Counted from the stretch's first letter, positions 1-10,408 are shown. The stretch: 64,000 bases of DNA from Vagococcus jeotgali (GCF_035918315.1 NZ_CP142146.1:310001-374000), one strand, 5' to 3'. Notes: generated by a model not told the origin, from the letters alone. Numbers and translations: made by a program.

Positions 1-2790
1 TCTAGTGGTAAAGAAGAAGCGCAATACAAGAAAGTATCAGAGGTTGGTCAAAAAATTTATGATTTGCTTCAACTATCTGCTAGTCAATTTTCTCAAATTG
101 TGATGTTACCTCAAGGTGCTTTCCAACAGTTTTTACAATCAGACAGTGATAGCAAAGAGAAAATATTACGTCAAATTTTTAGAACAGGTTTCTATCAAGA
201 ATTAAGTACTCAAGTAAAAGAGAAAAAAAAGAAGCAGGAGACAGCCTTAAAAAAAGAGTATCATACATTGAATACTCTACTGACACAATTAATTTGGGAA
301 GAAGGATTTCAAAGTGACGTGACACAAGAGATGCCTCTTGATGCACTACTTGCTAAGTATAGTGAGCAAAAATCAACCTGTTTAGCATATGAGCAGACAA
401 TGAATACACAGCTAGAAAATCAGATGAAGCAAGTAGAAGAGGTTGAAGAAAAACTTCGACTAGCGCTACAATTAGAAAAACAGTTCACTGAGTATGATCA
501 TATTAGAGATAGATACCAATTACTAGAGAAACAACGACCTCAAATCGACTTGTTGAAAAAAAAGATAGCCGACTTTAAATTAAGACAACCACTTATTGCT
601 GTAGCAAAAGAAGAGCAAAAAATTCAAGTACTTCACCGTGATTTATTGGATGAACAAGAAGAGTTACAATCATCATACAAATTTAAAGAAAAGGCAGCCA
701 AGGAAATTAATGCTACATTGGAAACACTGTATCAGCAAGCAAATGAGATGAGTAAGAAAAGAGAGGAAATCTCACAAATTGAGCTTATTTTACCTTTAGT
801 AGATCAACAAATGATGTTGTCTGAAGAGATAACAAAAGTCAATGAGACAATAAAGGTGAATGAGTCATCACTAAATACAATATCCCATCAGAAAAAAGAA
901 CTGCTAGATAATATAGAAAAAAGTGAAACATTACTCAAAACTCAACCTGACATTTTAAAAGAAGCATATGCTGTAGAAGAGAAACTTCGTGTATTAAAAG
1001 AGTTACAAATGGATATCGTTACATATGAGGCACTCAAAGCTAAACAAGAAGAGCTAACTAATGGATTAAAAGAAAGTAAACTTCATATACAACAAGTATT
1101 AAAAGATATCTCACTACTTGAAGAGGAGCATACCTTAACTAAAGATAAATGGGCGAGAGGGCAAATCGCAAAATTAAGTTTGTCACTAATTGATGGTGAG
1201 ATGTGTCCAGTTTGTGGTGCTAAAGATCACCCATCGCCAGCTCACTATGATGATTTATCTGAGCAAGAATTAGTTGATTTAGACAAGCGAATTGAGCAAA
1301 TAGATTTAAAACGAGAAGAATTAAATTTAGAAATAGGGAAAGAACAAACAAAAACAAGTTTATTACAACATGAGTTTGAAAATGTAGTTATAAAAAAAGA
1401 AGAGTTAGAAAAATCTATTCAAACAATTATTTTACAACTCAGCAACCAAAATTTACTTACTCAAGCATTGTGGCAAGAGTATAGCCAAATAGAAATTGAT
1501 AAATATAAACAAGTAAAAAAAGAACTTGATAAGCAACAATTAGACTTACAAAAACTATCAGAAAGTCTACCTCAAAAGCAATCAGAGGCATTAATACTTG
1601 AGGATCAGACAACTAAATTATCAACTAGCATTCAAACACTTAAAGAAAAAGAAGTAGGTTTTATGGCAGAGTTAAATCAAATAAAATCTCAGCTTGCTAG
1701 TAAGTGGAGTGAGATCGATGATAAACTGGCATATAAAAAACAATTAGAGCGTGATGTTAGTGATTATGACAAGCTGATTAGCACACATCAAGAGTACTCA
1801 ATTCAGGTAGATAAAGATATTGTTAAATTAGAAGCAGATTTAGAAAATAAACAAAAGCGCTTATTAGAAGTATCTGAAGAGTTAAAAGAGTTAGCTCGGT
1901 CAAAAGAAGAGCAGTTAATCAAATTAGATAGTACACTAGATGAATTAGAACAGTGGATAAGACAAGAGTATGATGAGACAAAAGACACCTCACTTGTTCA
2001 AAAATTTGAAAAAGAAGCCTATGCCATTATACAAAACAAAGAAAAATTAGATATAGAATTAGAGAATAAAGAAAAACCAGATATTGAAGAAATACGACAA
2101 GCTACTTCTCAAGCTAAGCACAAATTAGATAAGTTAAAAGAGGAGAAACAGAAAAGACAATATCAAATGGAAAAAAATGATCAAATTATGAAGCAAGTTA
2201 ACAAGATACAAAAAGGTATAGAAGAGGATATTGAGACTCTTGATGAATTAACGACTTTATCTAATGTTTTAAATGGAGATGGGGACAACAAGTTAAGTAT
2301 AGAGCGATATGTATTACAACATTATCTTCAAAGTATCTTAAAAGTGGCTAATGAACAATTTAGTAGATTAACTAATGGTCGCTATCAGTTTGAATTAAAA
2401 AAGGAACAACAATCCTCTAAGAAAAAAACCGGGCTTGAAATCAATATTTTTGATGATAATGTTGGTCTTTTACGTGGCGTTAATACTTTATCAGGAGGGG
2501 AGAGTTTTATAGCTTCTCTGACATTAGCCTTAGCTTTAGCAGAAGTTATTCAAGCAGAATCTGGAGGAGTAAAAATAGATGCGATGTTTATTGATGAAGG
2601 TTTTGGTTCTCTAGATGAAGAATCTTTAGAGGTTGCTATTAGAGCTTTGGAATCAATGGAAGACACTGGTCGATTAATAGGTATTATTTCTCATGTTAGT
2701 GAGTTAAAAGAAAGAATTCCTCAACAATTAAAAATTACAGTTTCTACAGAAGGTAAGAGCCATGTAACACCACAAATGGAGTTTACCTAA
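1..2790 (+). CDS. sbcC: Exonuclease SbcCD subunit C (5' end outside window)
   Basis: ATPase subunit of the SbcCD (Rad50-Mre11 type) nuclease, which trims DNA ends and opens hairpins in the cytoplasm. The frame is open from base 1, so the N-terminus with the Walker A motif lies upstream; 929 codons remain of a usual length near 1,050. What is visible: long coiled-coil arms on both sides of a zinc hook (CPVCGAKDHP, fragment residues about 402-411), the ABC signature LSGGES near 830, and Walker B FIDEGFGSLDEE near 862. The SNF2 gene follows after 11 bp with its own ribosome site, so the two are probably co-transcribed. sbcD is expected just upstream but cannot be seen. Confidence 0.95.
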   Translation, partial: SSGKEEAQYKKVSEVGQKIYDLLQLSASQFSQIVMLPQGAFQQFLQSDSDSKEKILRQIFRTGFYQELSTQVKEKKKKQETALKKEYHTLNTLLTQLIWEEGFQSDVTQEMPLDALLAKYSEQKSTCLAYEQTMNTQLENQMKQVEEVEEKLRLALQLEKQFTEYDHIRDRYQLLEKQRPQIDLLKKKIADFKLRQPLIAVAKEEQKIQVLHRDLLDEQEELQSSYKFKEKAAKEINATLETLYQQANEMSKKREEISQIELILPLVDQQMMLSEEITKVNETIKVNESSLNTISHQKKELLDNIEKSETLLKTQPDILKEAYAVEEKLRVLKELQMDIVTYEALKAKQEELTNGLKESKLHIQQVLKDISLLEEEHTLTKDKWARGQIAKLSLSLIDGEMCPVCGAKDHPSPAHYDDLSEQELVDLDKRIEQIDLKREELNLEIGKEQTKTSLLQHEFENVVIKKEELEKSIQTIILQLSNQNLLTQALWQEYSQIEIDKYKQVKKELDKQQLDLQKLSESLPQKQSEALILEDQTTKLSTSIQTLKEKEVGFMAELNQIKSQLASKWSEIDDKLAYKKQLERDVSDYDKLISTHQEYSIQVDKDIVKLEADLENKQKRLLEVSEELKELARSKEEQLIKLDSTLDELEQWIRQEYDETKDTSLVQKFEKEAYAIIQNKEKLDIELENKEKPDIEEIRQATSQAKHKLDKLKEEKQKRQYQMEKNDQIMKQVNKIQKGIEEDIETLDELTTLSNVLNGDGDNKLSIERYVLQHYLQSILKVANEQFSRLTNGRYQFELKKEQQSSKKKTGLEINIFDDNVGLLRGVNTLSGGESFIASLTLALALAEVIQAESGGVKIDAMFIDEGFGSLDEESLEVAIRALESMEDTGRLIGIISHVSELKERIPQQLKITVSTEGKSHVTPQMEFT

Positions 2791-2801
2791 GGAGTGATAA
2801 A

Positions 2802-5800
2802 ATGAAGTGGTCAATACCTGAGAGAGTTATTGAAGAAGGTAGGAGTTTAGCTAAAGAATACAAGGTGTTATCTTTTACCAGAGATGATGAGAGACGAATT
2901 TGGTATGGTGAAGTAATGGATTCAGATATGTATTATGTTGAGTTAGATGGAACAGCTAAGGAAGATGATGTTTGTCAGTGTCTTTACTGGCAACAATATG
3001 GTTATTGTAAGCATACTGTAGCAGTCGAACTTTTTATGAGAGAAGAAGGGGTGTCACGTTTTATCCCTAAGACTGTCTCTACTGAAAATCAAGAGTTAAA
3101 GAGTAAGCAAGACGTTAAGACAGTTTCTCCGGCTATGGTTTTTACGAAGGGTTTTGAAAGGTTACAGGATGCTGAATTAAAGCGAATTATCAAAGAATCA
3201 GATAATTTAGACATTTTCCTTGGTTTAGATATTGTAAGAACATCAGAGTTTCACTTAGAGCAATCTGTGATTGGATTATATATTCGTCTTGGGCGTAAGA
3301 GTATGCCTGGGAAATCTTATATTATAAAGCAACTAGATGAATTTTTAGAAGCTTATATGGAAGAGCGAGATATTCGTTTAAATACTCAATTATGGCATAT
3401 TTCCCCAATTGCTTTTAGTAAGCAACAGCAAAAACTTATTGAGAAAATGATTGCTATAAAAGAAGAACAAGATATTGTAGGCCAAACGCTGATAGCCACT
3501 AAGACTAATGTTAATAAACGATACTTAGTATTAAATAATGAACAGGTACGATTTTTTATTAAGGAGTCTAGTTATACAGATTTAAGGTTAGTAGGTGAGG
3601 GGTTAGATATTAGAGATATGACAATTCATCAAGGAAAGTTACCTTTATCAGTCGAATTAAGACCTGTTGGATTAAAAGATTATGATCTAAGAATAAATGA
3701 TCCTTTTCCTGTTTATTTAGAACACTACCAATGGGCTATTGGAAAAGTTGGAATTTATGAGTTATCTAATGAACAAGCTCCTATTTATCAAGTGCTGAGA
3801 CAGATGTTGAAACGCTTAAGTGAGCCGGTTATTCACTACACTGAACAAGAAGTTAGTTCTTTGTTTTCATATGTCTTACCACAACTTGCCATACTAAGTG
3901 ATTTTGATTTACCAGAATCCCTTGATCATGAGGTGATTAGGGAGTCGTTGAAGGCCCATTTGTTTTTCGAAAGACATCATACTTTATTGAAAGTTAGAGC
4001 AGAATTTCATTACGGAAAATATATATTTTCAAATGACCCCACAACAGAATCAACTTACGGCGAAGAAGGAGCTGTGCTCCGTGATAAAGTCCAAGAGGAG
4101 CGTTTGATTTTATTATTGAGACATTTTGGTTATGGGACTTATGGTGTAGATTATAATAAGGTATTTCCTGATCATTACGAGCGGTATCGTTTTTTTACAA
4201 CAGAAATCCCGACGTTTGAAACATATGCTACGGTCCATTTATCACCAGAGATTGAAAGGTTATACTTGAACCCAGAAACGCATCAACCAAGAGCTAATAT
4301 TACAGAAAACGGATCATGGTTTGATATTGAATTTGATATTTCATCTGTTGACGAGTCTGAGGTCAATGATGTGTTACTTAGCCTGATAAAAAATGAGCCA
4401 TATCACCAATTGAATGATGGACAAGTTTTGTTACTAGATGATGAAGCTTATAAAGAGACTAGTGATGTGTTAAGGCAGTTAAGAGAAGATATTCAGTTTA
4501 AACATCATCACATAGAAGTCCCAACCTACCGTGGTTTATTATTAAATGATACTTTGGCCAAGTTATCATCAGTTGAAACGTCTACAAGTTTTGAAAGTAT
4601 GGTGGAGGAGTTGACTCAGCCAAACCATGACACAACTCATTTGCCAAAAGGTTTAAAAACAAGTTTGCGTGATTATCAAGTTGTAGGCTTTAACTGGTTT
4701 AAAACTTTAAGTAAATACCAATTCGGCGGTATTCTAGCTGATGATATGGGGTTAGGTAAAACAGTTCAAACCATTACTTATTTGTTATCAGAAAAAGTAG
4801 CAGGACATCTAAATCAACCGAGTTTAATTATTGCTCCAGCTAGTTTAATTTACAACTGGAAACTAGAGTTTAAACGCTTTGCACCTGATTTGTTAGTTGA
4901 TGTTGTAGTGGGAGCAAAAAAAGAGAGGGTTGAACAAATTAGCAAGACCTCACGTGCTGATGTTGTTATTGTCTCTTATGCAACATTAAGGCAAGATGTA
5001 TCATTATTTAAAAAGCAAAGTTATCATAGTATTATTTTAGATGAGGCTCAAATGATAAAGAATGCTTCTACAAAAACTTTTCAAGCTATTGTTAGTTTGA
5101 CATCTAATCGAAAATTTGCATTAAGTGGTACACCAATTGAAAACCGTTTAGAAGAATTATGGGCGATTTTTAAATTTTTAATGCCAGGATTTTTTCCGTC
5201 TCTTAGAAAATTTAAGCAACTGGAAACGTCAGTTATTGCGACAATGATTCAACCATTTGTGTTAAGACGAGTGAAAAAAGATGTATTAGATGACTTGCCA
5301 GACAAGATTGAAACAGATCTTTACAGTCAATTAACTGAAGAACAAAAAATCTTATACGTGGCTCATTTAAAACAAATGCAAGAAACATTATCTAGTATGT
5401 CCTCAGGTGACTTTAACAAGCAACGTTTGTCTATTTTAGCAGGACTGACAAGGCTTAGACAAATTTGTTGTGATCCAACCTTGTTTATGGAGGACTATGA
5501 AGGTGGTTCTGGTAAATTGGACCAAGCACTAGAATTAATTGAACAGGCTAGAAGTAATGGCAGGAGAATGTTATTATTTTCTCAATTTACAGGTATGCTA
5601 TCAATTATTGAAAAAGAGCTTGATAAACGTGGTATCAGTTCATTTTATTTAAGAGGAAGTACTCCAGTGAAAGAGCGCCAGTATTTAGTAGACAGATTTA
5701 ACCGAGGAGAAAAAGATGTCTTTTTAATATCTTTAAAAGCCGGTGGGACTGGGCTTAATCTAACAGGAGCAGATACTGTTATTTTATATGATTTATGGTG

Positions 5801-6038
5801 GAATCCAGCTGTTGAAGAACAGGCTACTGGAAGAGCGCACAGAATTGGTCAAACCAAAAAAGTTGAAGTGTGGCGTTTGATGGCTGAGGGTACTATTGAA
5901 GAGAAGATGAATCAACTTCAATTAGAGAAGAAAAAACTCTTTCAACAAGTCCTTCATTCAGAAGATACGAAAGAATTGTCATCTATGAGTATGGAAGACA
6001 TTCAACATATTTTAGAATTTGGTGAGGCACAAGAATAA
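2802..6038 (+). CDS. SNF2-family DEAD/DEAH-box helicase with SWIM zinc finger
   Basis: A 1,078-residue bacterial SNF2/Rad54-type ATPase, a family of ATP-driven DNA or nucleoprotein translocases whose bacterial substrates are mostly unknown. The N-terminus carries a SWIM zinc finger (CQC...YCKH, residues about 58-72), followed by a long region that the family usually has. The helicase core starts near residue 620: Walker A DDMGLGKT near 646, the DEAQ box near 746, SGTPIEN, and helicase C motifs GGTGLNLTGAD and the arginine-finger segment ATGRAHRIGQ near 980-1015. The start has GGAG about 8 bases upstream. Its place behind sbcC suggests a role in DNA repair or DNA topology; that is inference. 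Confidence 0.93.
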   Translation: MKWSIPERVIEEGRSLAKEYKVLSFTRDDERRIWYGEVMDSDMYYVELDGTAKEDDVCQCLYWQQYGYCKHTVAVELFMREEGVSRFIPKTVSTENQELKSKQDVKTVSPAMVFTKGFERLQDAELKRIIKESDNLDIFLGLDIVRTSEFHLEQSVIGLYIRLGRKSMPGKSYIIKQLDEFLEAYMEERDIRLNTQLWHISPIAFSKQQQKLIEKMIAIKEEQDIVGQTLIATKTNVNKRYLVLNNEQVRFFIKESSYTDLRLVGEGLDIRDMTIHQGKLPLSVELRPVGLKDYDLRINDPFPVYLEHYQWAIGKVGIYELSNEQAPIYQVLRQMLKRLSEPVIHYTEQEVSSLFSYVLPQLAILSDFDLPESLDHEVIRESLKAHLFFERHHTLLKVRAEFHYGKYIFSNDPTTESTYGEEGAVLRDKVQEERLILLLRHFGYGTYGVDYNKVFPDHYERYRFFTTEIPTFETYATVHLSPEIERLYLNPETHQPRANITENGSWFDIEFDISSVDESEVNDVLLSLIKNEPYHQLNDGQVLLLDDEAYKETSDVLRQLREDIQFKHHHIEVPTYRGLLLNDTLAKLSSVETSTSFESMVEELTQPNHDTTHLPKGLKTSLRDYQVVGFNWFKTLSKYQFGGILADDMGLGKTVQTITYLLSEKVAGHLNQPSLIIAPASLIYNWKLEFKRFAPDLLVDVVVGAKKERVEQISKTSRADVVIVSYATLRQDVSLFKKQSYHSIILDEAQMIKNASTKTFQAIVSLTSNRKFALSGTPIENRLEELWAIFKFLMPGFFPSLRKFKQLETSVIATMIQPFVLRRVKKDVLDDLPDKIETDLYSQLTEEQKILYVAHLKQMQETLSSMSSGDFNKQRLSILAGLTRLRQICCDPTLFMEDYEGGSGKLDQALELIEQARSNGRRMLLFSQFTGMLSIIEKELDKRGISSFYLRGSTPVKERQYLVDRFNRGEKDVFLISLKAGGTGLNLTGADTVILYDLWWNPAVEEQATGRAHRIGQTKKVEVWRLMAEGTIEEKMNQLQLEKKKLFQQVLHSEDTKELSSMSMEDIQHILEFGEAQE

Positions 6039-6061
6039 AGATATGGAGTGATAAAAAGTGA

Positions 6062-6099
6062 CTAGTCTAAGTCATCTTTGTGGTGATTTCTTGGACTAG
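6062..6099. other. Long intergenic hairpin
   Basis: CTAGTCTAAG (6062-6071) pairs with CTTGGACTAG (6090-6099) with one G-U pair. Inside it TCATC (6072-6076) pairs with GGTGA (6082-6086). No T-run follows, so it is not an ordinary intrinsic terminator. It may be an RNA processing or stability element between the SNF2 gene and the ABC gene; its function is unknown. Confidence 0.45.
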
Positions 6100-7263
6100 A
6101 GTACTGCTATCAGACTCCTTATCTTTTATTTATTTATTTTGGAGGAGAAAGTATGTTTAAACGTTTTTTCATGTATTACAGGCCTTACAAGAAGCTTTTT
6201 ATTTTAGATTTTTCTTGTGCTGTCATTGCAGCACTTCTTGAGTTAGCATTTCCAGTAATCGTAAATAATGTGATTGATAACATTATGCCATCTAAAAATT
6301 TAAAACTAATTATTGTGGTTTGTGCTGCCCTTTTTGGTTTTTATATCATTAATACGGCCCTTCAATATGTAGTGGTATATTTCGGTCACAAGCTAGGAGT
6401 GAATATTGAAACAGATATGAGAGATGAGTTGTTTGCTCATTTGCAGGAACAACCTTATGAATATTATGATAATCAAAAAACTGGGAAATTAATGACTCGT
6501 TTAACGACTGATTTATTTGAAATATCAGAACTAGCTCACCACGGACCAGAAGATGTCTTTATTACGATTATGACTTTAGTAGGTTCATTTTTCTTAATGT
6601 ATCATATCCATCCTCAACTAGCCTTTATTACAGCTTTAATGGTACCTTTCATTACCATTGCATTAGCTTTCTTTAATTCTAAAATGACCCAAGTTAATAC
6701 AACAATTTATGAAAATCTAGGGGAATTTAGTGCGGGCATTGAAGCTAGTGTGAGCGGTATTCGTGTGACCCAAGCTTTTGCTAATGAAGCGTTTGAAAAA
6801 ACTAAATTTAGTCAGCTAAATCAGCAGTATCGTAACTCAAAACTAGCTTTTTATAAAACTATGGCCTTAAGCTCTTCATATAATTATTTAATAATTCGTT
6901 TGATTAGTTTATTTGCCTTATTGTTTGGGGCTTACTATACTATTCGAGGAGAAATTACTAATGGGAATTTTGTAAGTTTTATTTTATTATCCAATGTTTT
7001 TGCTAGACCGATTGAAAAGATTAATGTCATGATTGAGAGCTATCCGAAAGGTTTTGCTGGTTTTAAACGATTTATTGAAGAAATTGACAAGGTTCCCAGT
7101 ATTCAAAATAAATCAGAAGCTATTGATGTTGGTGTGTTGTCTGGAGATATTATTTATGATCAAGTTTCTTTTAGTTATAGTGATGGGTGAATAGGTTACA
7201 CTTAGTTGAACAATAAAGATAAGGTGTCTATACTTAATAAAAAACAAAGTAGGAGCTTATTTC

Positions 7264-7554
7264 ATGACAACTAACAGAAAACCAAGACGGACCTTCAAAG
7301 AATCATTTAAGAAACAAATGGTGGAACTGCATAAATCAGGAAAACCTAGAAAAGATATTTTAAGAGAATATGACCTGACACCATCAACCTTTGATAAATG
7401 GGTAAAACAATATAATCAGTCAGGATCATTCAAAGAGAAAGATAATTTGACACCAGAAGAAAAAGAGTTGCGTGAATGACGAAAACTAAATAAAGAACTG
7501 ATGATGGAGAATGATATTTTAAAGCAAGCGGCGCTGATATTCGGACGAAAGTAG
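7264..7554 (+). pseudogene. IS3-family OrfA (helix-turn-helix subunit) with in-frame TGA
   Basis: Encodes the N-terminal DNA-binding part of an IS150-type transposase: a helix-turn-helix (about residues 8-50, DLTPSTFDKWVKQY) and then a leucine-zipper-like segment. The frame is broken by TGA at 7477-7479. The same frame continues with RKLNKELMMENDILKQAA to the expected TAG at 7552-7554, so the TGA most likely replaced a leucine codon. A 71-residue truncated protein results, and frameshifting into orfB downstream of the stop is no longer possible. This copy is therefore probably not self-mobile. Confidence 0.8.
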
Positions 7555-7595
7555 AAGTTGTTAGGGAAAACAAAAAGAAGTATAGTGTATCAGCG

Positions 7596-8393
7596 ATGTG
7601 TCGAAAATTAGAAATTTCTCGTGGGGCTTATTATTATGAAGTCAAAAGAAAAAAATCAGAAGCTATTGTTGAAAAAGCAGTCATTGAGTCATTTACAGAT
7701 AGCCGTAACTCCTACGGAGCAAGAAGAATTAAAGATGATTTAAACGATCAAGGATTAATTGTTTCAAGAAGAAGGATACGACGAATCATGAATAAGTTTA
7801 ATTTCATTTCAAGCTACACAACACTGAAATTTAAACCTCAAGCAACGACTAAAAATGAACAGAAAATCGATAATGTTTTATCACGTCAATTTGATAAAAT
7901 GCAACCTATGGAAGCTTTAGTGACAGATTTAACCTATGTTAAAGTAGGCAAAAAGTGGCATTATGTCTGCTTTATTCTCGATTTGTTCAATCGAGAAATA
8001 GTTGGGCATTCTAGTGGTCCTAACAAATCTGTGGACCTTGTGCTACAGGCAATCGGAACGATTGAACAGCCATTAGATGATGTTGAAATTTTTCATACAG
8101 ACCGAGGAAAAGAATTTGATAACCAAAGTATTGATGAATTATTGGATGTGTTTCAGATAAAACGGTCTTTATCACGTCCTGGCTGCCCCTATGACAACGC
8201 TGTGGCAGAAGCAACCTATCGAGCTTTTAAAATTGAGTTTATTTACCAACAATCTTTTGACTCATTGTTTGAACTACAATATGAGTTAATGGATTATGTC
8301 AATTGGTGGAACAAGTTTAGAAAACATGGCAAGCTTGGCTATCAATCCCCGATTAATTACCGTTTAGATTGGGAGTTGAAACAGGTTATTTAG
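7596..8393 (+). CDS. IS3-family OrfB, DDE integrase domain
   Basis: Catalytic half of the IS150-like transposase, 265 residues from the first ATG. The frame is open further upstream (from about 7540), as expected for a product normally made by -1 frameshifting from orfA. The HTH_21-type region (SYGARRIKDDL) comes first, then the rve integrase core. The DDE triad is visible in VTDLTYV, FHTDRGKEF and NAVAEATYRAFK. The domain itself is complete, but the nonsense codon in orfA should prevent the OrfAB fusion. Confidence 0.88.
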   Translation: MCRKLEISRGAYYYEVKRKKSEAIVEKAVIESFTDSRNSYGARRIKDDLNDQGLIVSRRRIRRIMNKFNFISSYTTLKFKPQATTKNEQKIDNVLSRQFDKMQPMEALVTDLTYVKVGKKWHYVCFILDLFNREIVGHSSGPNKSVDLVLQAIGTIEQPLDDVEIFHTDRGKEFDNQSIDELLDVFQIKRSLSRPGCPYDNAVAEATYRAFKIEFIYQQSFDSLFELQYELMDYVNWWNKFRKHGKLGYQSPINYRLDWELKQVI

Positions 8394-9197
8394 CAGAACA
8401 TAGAATAACTATCTAAATAAAATAAAGACCTTATAATTTTTGTACAGAAAAGTGTTGCCAATTCAGGGACACAAGTTTTTAATGAGTTGTCATTAACTAT
8501 TAAAAAAGGGGAAACAGTGGCTTTTGTTGGGCCAAGTGGTGCTGGTAAAACGACATTATGTCACTTGTTGCCAAGGTTTTATGACATCAACTCAGGTGAG
8601 ATCTTAATCGATGGGTATAATATTCAAGATTTAAGTTTAACATCCTTAAGAGAGCAAATTGGCTTAGTTCAGCAAGATGTTTTTTTATTTCCTGGAACAA
8701 TTAAGGATAATATTTTATATGGTAAGTTAAGTGCTAGTGATCATGAGGTAGCTGAGGCTATTAAGTTAGCTCATTTGGAACAAGTTATTGAAGAATTACC
8801 AGAAGGGCTTGATACGCTCATTGGTGAGCGAGGAATTAAATTATCTGGTGGACAAAAACAACGTGTTGCCATTGCTAGAATGTTTTTAAAAAACCCGCCG
8901 ATTTTAATATTAGATGAGGCAACAAGTGCTCTTGATACAGAAACAGAAACAGTGATTCAAGACTCACTAGCCTCTTTATCAAAAGGGAGAACAACTTTAA
9001 TTATTGCTCATAGACTTGCTACAATTAAAGATGCTACAAGAATTGTAGTAGTAGATACAACAGGAATTGTTGAAATAGGAAGTCATGATGAGCTGATGGC
9101 ATTAAACGGAGCTTATAAGCAGTTATACGATGCTCAGTTTAGATGAGATTGAAAAAATAAAGTTTCTATTTTCATCTGTTAGCGATTCCTTTGCTTA

Positions 9198-10408
9198 GTT
9201 GTAAAATCAAGTTAGCCACTCTAAAATAATAAAAAAACACCATGGTAAAAATTCGTGTATCATTGAAGTAACTACCCAACAACGAAAGGAATTTTTATCA
9301 TGGTGAAAATTAAGAATAACACAAAGACATCTAGTTATAAACATCTTTCCTTAAAGGAAAGGCAGCTTATTGAAGTTTGGCATAATATGGGAGACTCTAA
9401 TAGAGAAATTGGTAGACGATTAGACCGACACCATCAAACAATAAGTAATGAGCTTAAACGAGGAACGACCACGCAAATCAAAGAAAATAAGAAACCTAAA
9501 CAACTCTATTTTGCTGATACGGGGCAAGCTAAATACATAGAAAACAGGAAACGCTGTGGTTCGAAATCTAAGCTAGTTAGTGCTGTTGATTTTATTAATT
9601 ATGCTTGTAAACAAATGATAGACTTTAATTGGTCACCAGATGCAATTGTTGGCTTTATCAAGTCTTTAGGGACTTGGGATAAACCTATTGTTTCTACTAA
9701 GACACTTTATAACTATATTGATAAAGGTTTTTTACCAGTCAGAAATCATCATCTCAAGATGAAAGTTAGACTATCACCTAAAAAGAAAAGAAGTCGTCAG
9801 CATAAAAAAGCTCTTGGAAAATCAATTGATGAACGACCTAGCAAAATTGATTCTAGACAAGAGTTTGGTCATTGGTTCAAAATCTAAAGATGATAATGCT
9901 CTACTTACACTTGTTGAAAGAAAAACTCGCTACATGATTACTGTTGTTCTAGATGATCATACTGAAGAGTCTGTTAGTTACGCTATTAAACAGTTAAAAT
10001 ATGAGTTTGGAAGAGCCCGATTTAGTAGCATATTTCAATCGATTACTGCTGATAATGGCAGTGAATTTAGCTCACTTGATGATACTCTGCAACAAATGAC
10101 TGATATCTACTTTGCTCACCCTTATTCATCTTGGGAACGAGGAACAAACGAAAGACATAATGGTTTATTACGGCAATTTGTTCCGAAAGGAACGCCTATC
10201 TGTCACTACTCAAAGCAGTTCATACAACTGGCTACTGAAAAAGTTAATCTTTTGCCGCGTAAAATTTTAGACTATAGACAACCAGCAACATTATTTTTAG
10301 AAGACATTCAAAATCTAAAGATCAAAACATGTTGGTAAGTAAGGGGTTCAATAAAATAACACTGATATTTAGATATTTTTACCAGAGTGGCTAACTTAAT
10401 GTTGCAAT
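9198..10408 (+). mobile_element. IS30-family insertion sequence, about 1.2 kb
   Basis: The ends are 25-bp imperfect inverted repeats (21 of 25 match by eye). The left starts GTTGTAAAATCAAGTTAGCC at 9198; the right, read inward from 10408, starts ATTGCAACATTAAGTTAGCC. A 3-bp TTA flanks both sides (9195-9197, 10409-10411). The element lies between the broken ABC gene and the ECF S-component gene. With the element removed, a 13-bp sequence TAGCGATTCCTTT appears twice in tandem with a 20-bp period (now 9180-9192 and 10414-10426), so the insertion hit the middle of this repeat. The exact ends are my best alignment. Confidence 0.8.
9300..10338 (+). pseudogene. IS30-family transposase, frameshifted, first catalytic Asp lost
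   Basis: The N-terminal 195 codons (9300-9887) hold the IS30-type helix-turn-helix (LSLKERQLIEVWHNMGDSNREIG is the start of it, given by its first and last residues at about 17-40) and end in GHWFKI. The second frame (from about 9865 to 10338) continues SKSKDDNALLTLVERK and holds the second Asp (TADNGSEF) and the Glu (GTNERHNG). IS30 transposases normally read GHWEIDTVIG here, where the Asp is the first catalytic residue. A deletion of roughly 20 bases, probably between short GTCATTGG-like repeats, removed it and shifted the frame. This copy should be inactive. Confidence 0.87.

Larger units (their letters stand above)
7188..8465 (+). mobile_element. IS3-family (IS150-like) insertion sequence, 1,278 bp
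   Basis: The ends are imperfect inverted repeats: the left begins TGAATAGGTTACACTT and the right end, reverse-complemented, begins TGAATTGGCAACACTT. It is flanked by a 3-bp target duplication GGG (7185-7187 and 8466-8468). It carries orfA (7264-7554) and orfB (7596-8393) in the -1 frame, as in other IS3 members that make the transposase by frameshifting. The intact target duplication marks a simple insertion into the ABC exporter gene. Confidence 0.93.
6153..9146 (+). pseudogene. ABC multidrug-type exporter, split by IS3-family element
   Basis: A type-IV ABC half-transporter (membrane domain fused to ATPase) interrupted at 7188-8465. The 5' part (6153-7187) has a membrane domain of six predicted helices and stops just before Walker A. 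The 3' part resumes at 8469 with TQVF and holds Walker [10 protein letters not shown]-loop [10 protein letters not shown], signature LSGGQKQR, Walker [13 protein letters not shown] and the switch histidine IIAHRL. Removing the element and one copy of the GGG duplication restores an uninterrupted 570-residue protein, so the insertion is the only visible lesion. The ATPase half at 8487-9146 might still be made as a free domain but would lack its membrane part. Substrate unknown. Confidence 0.95.
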
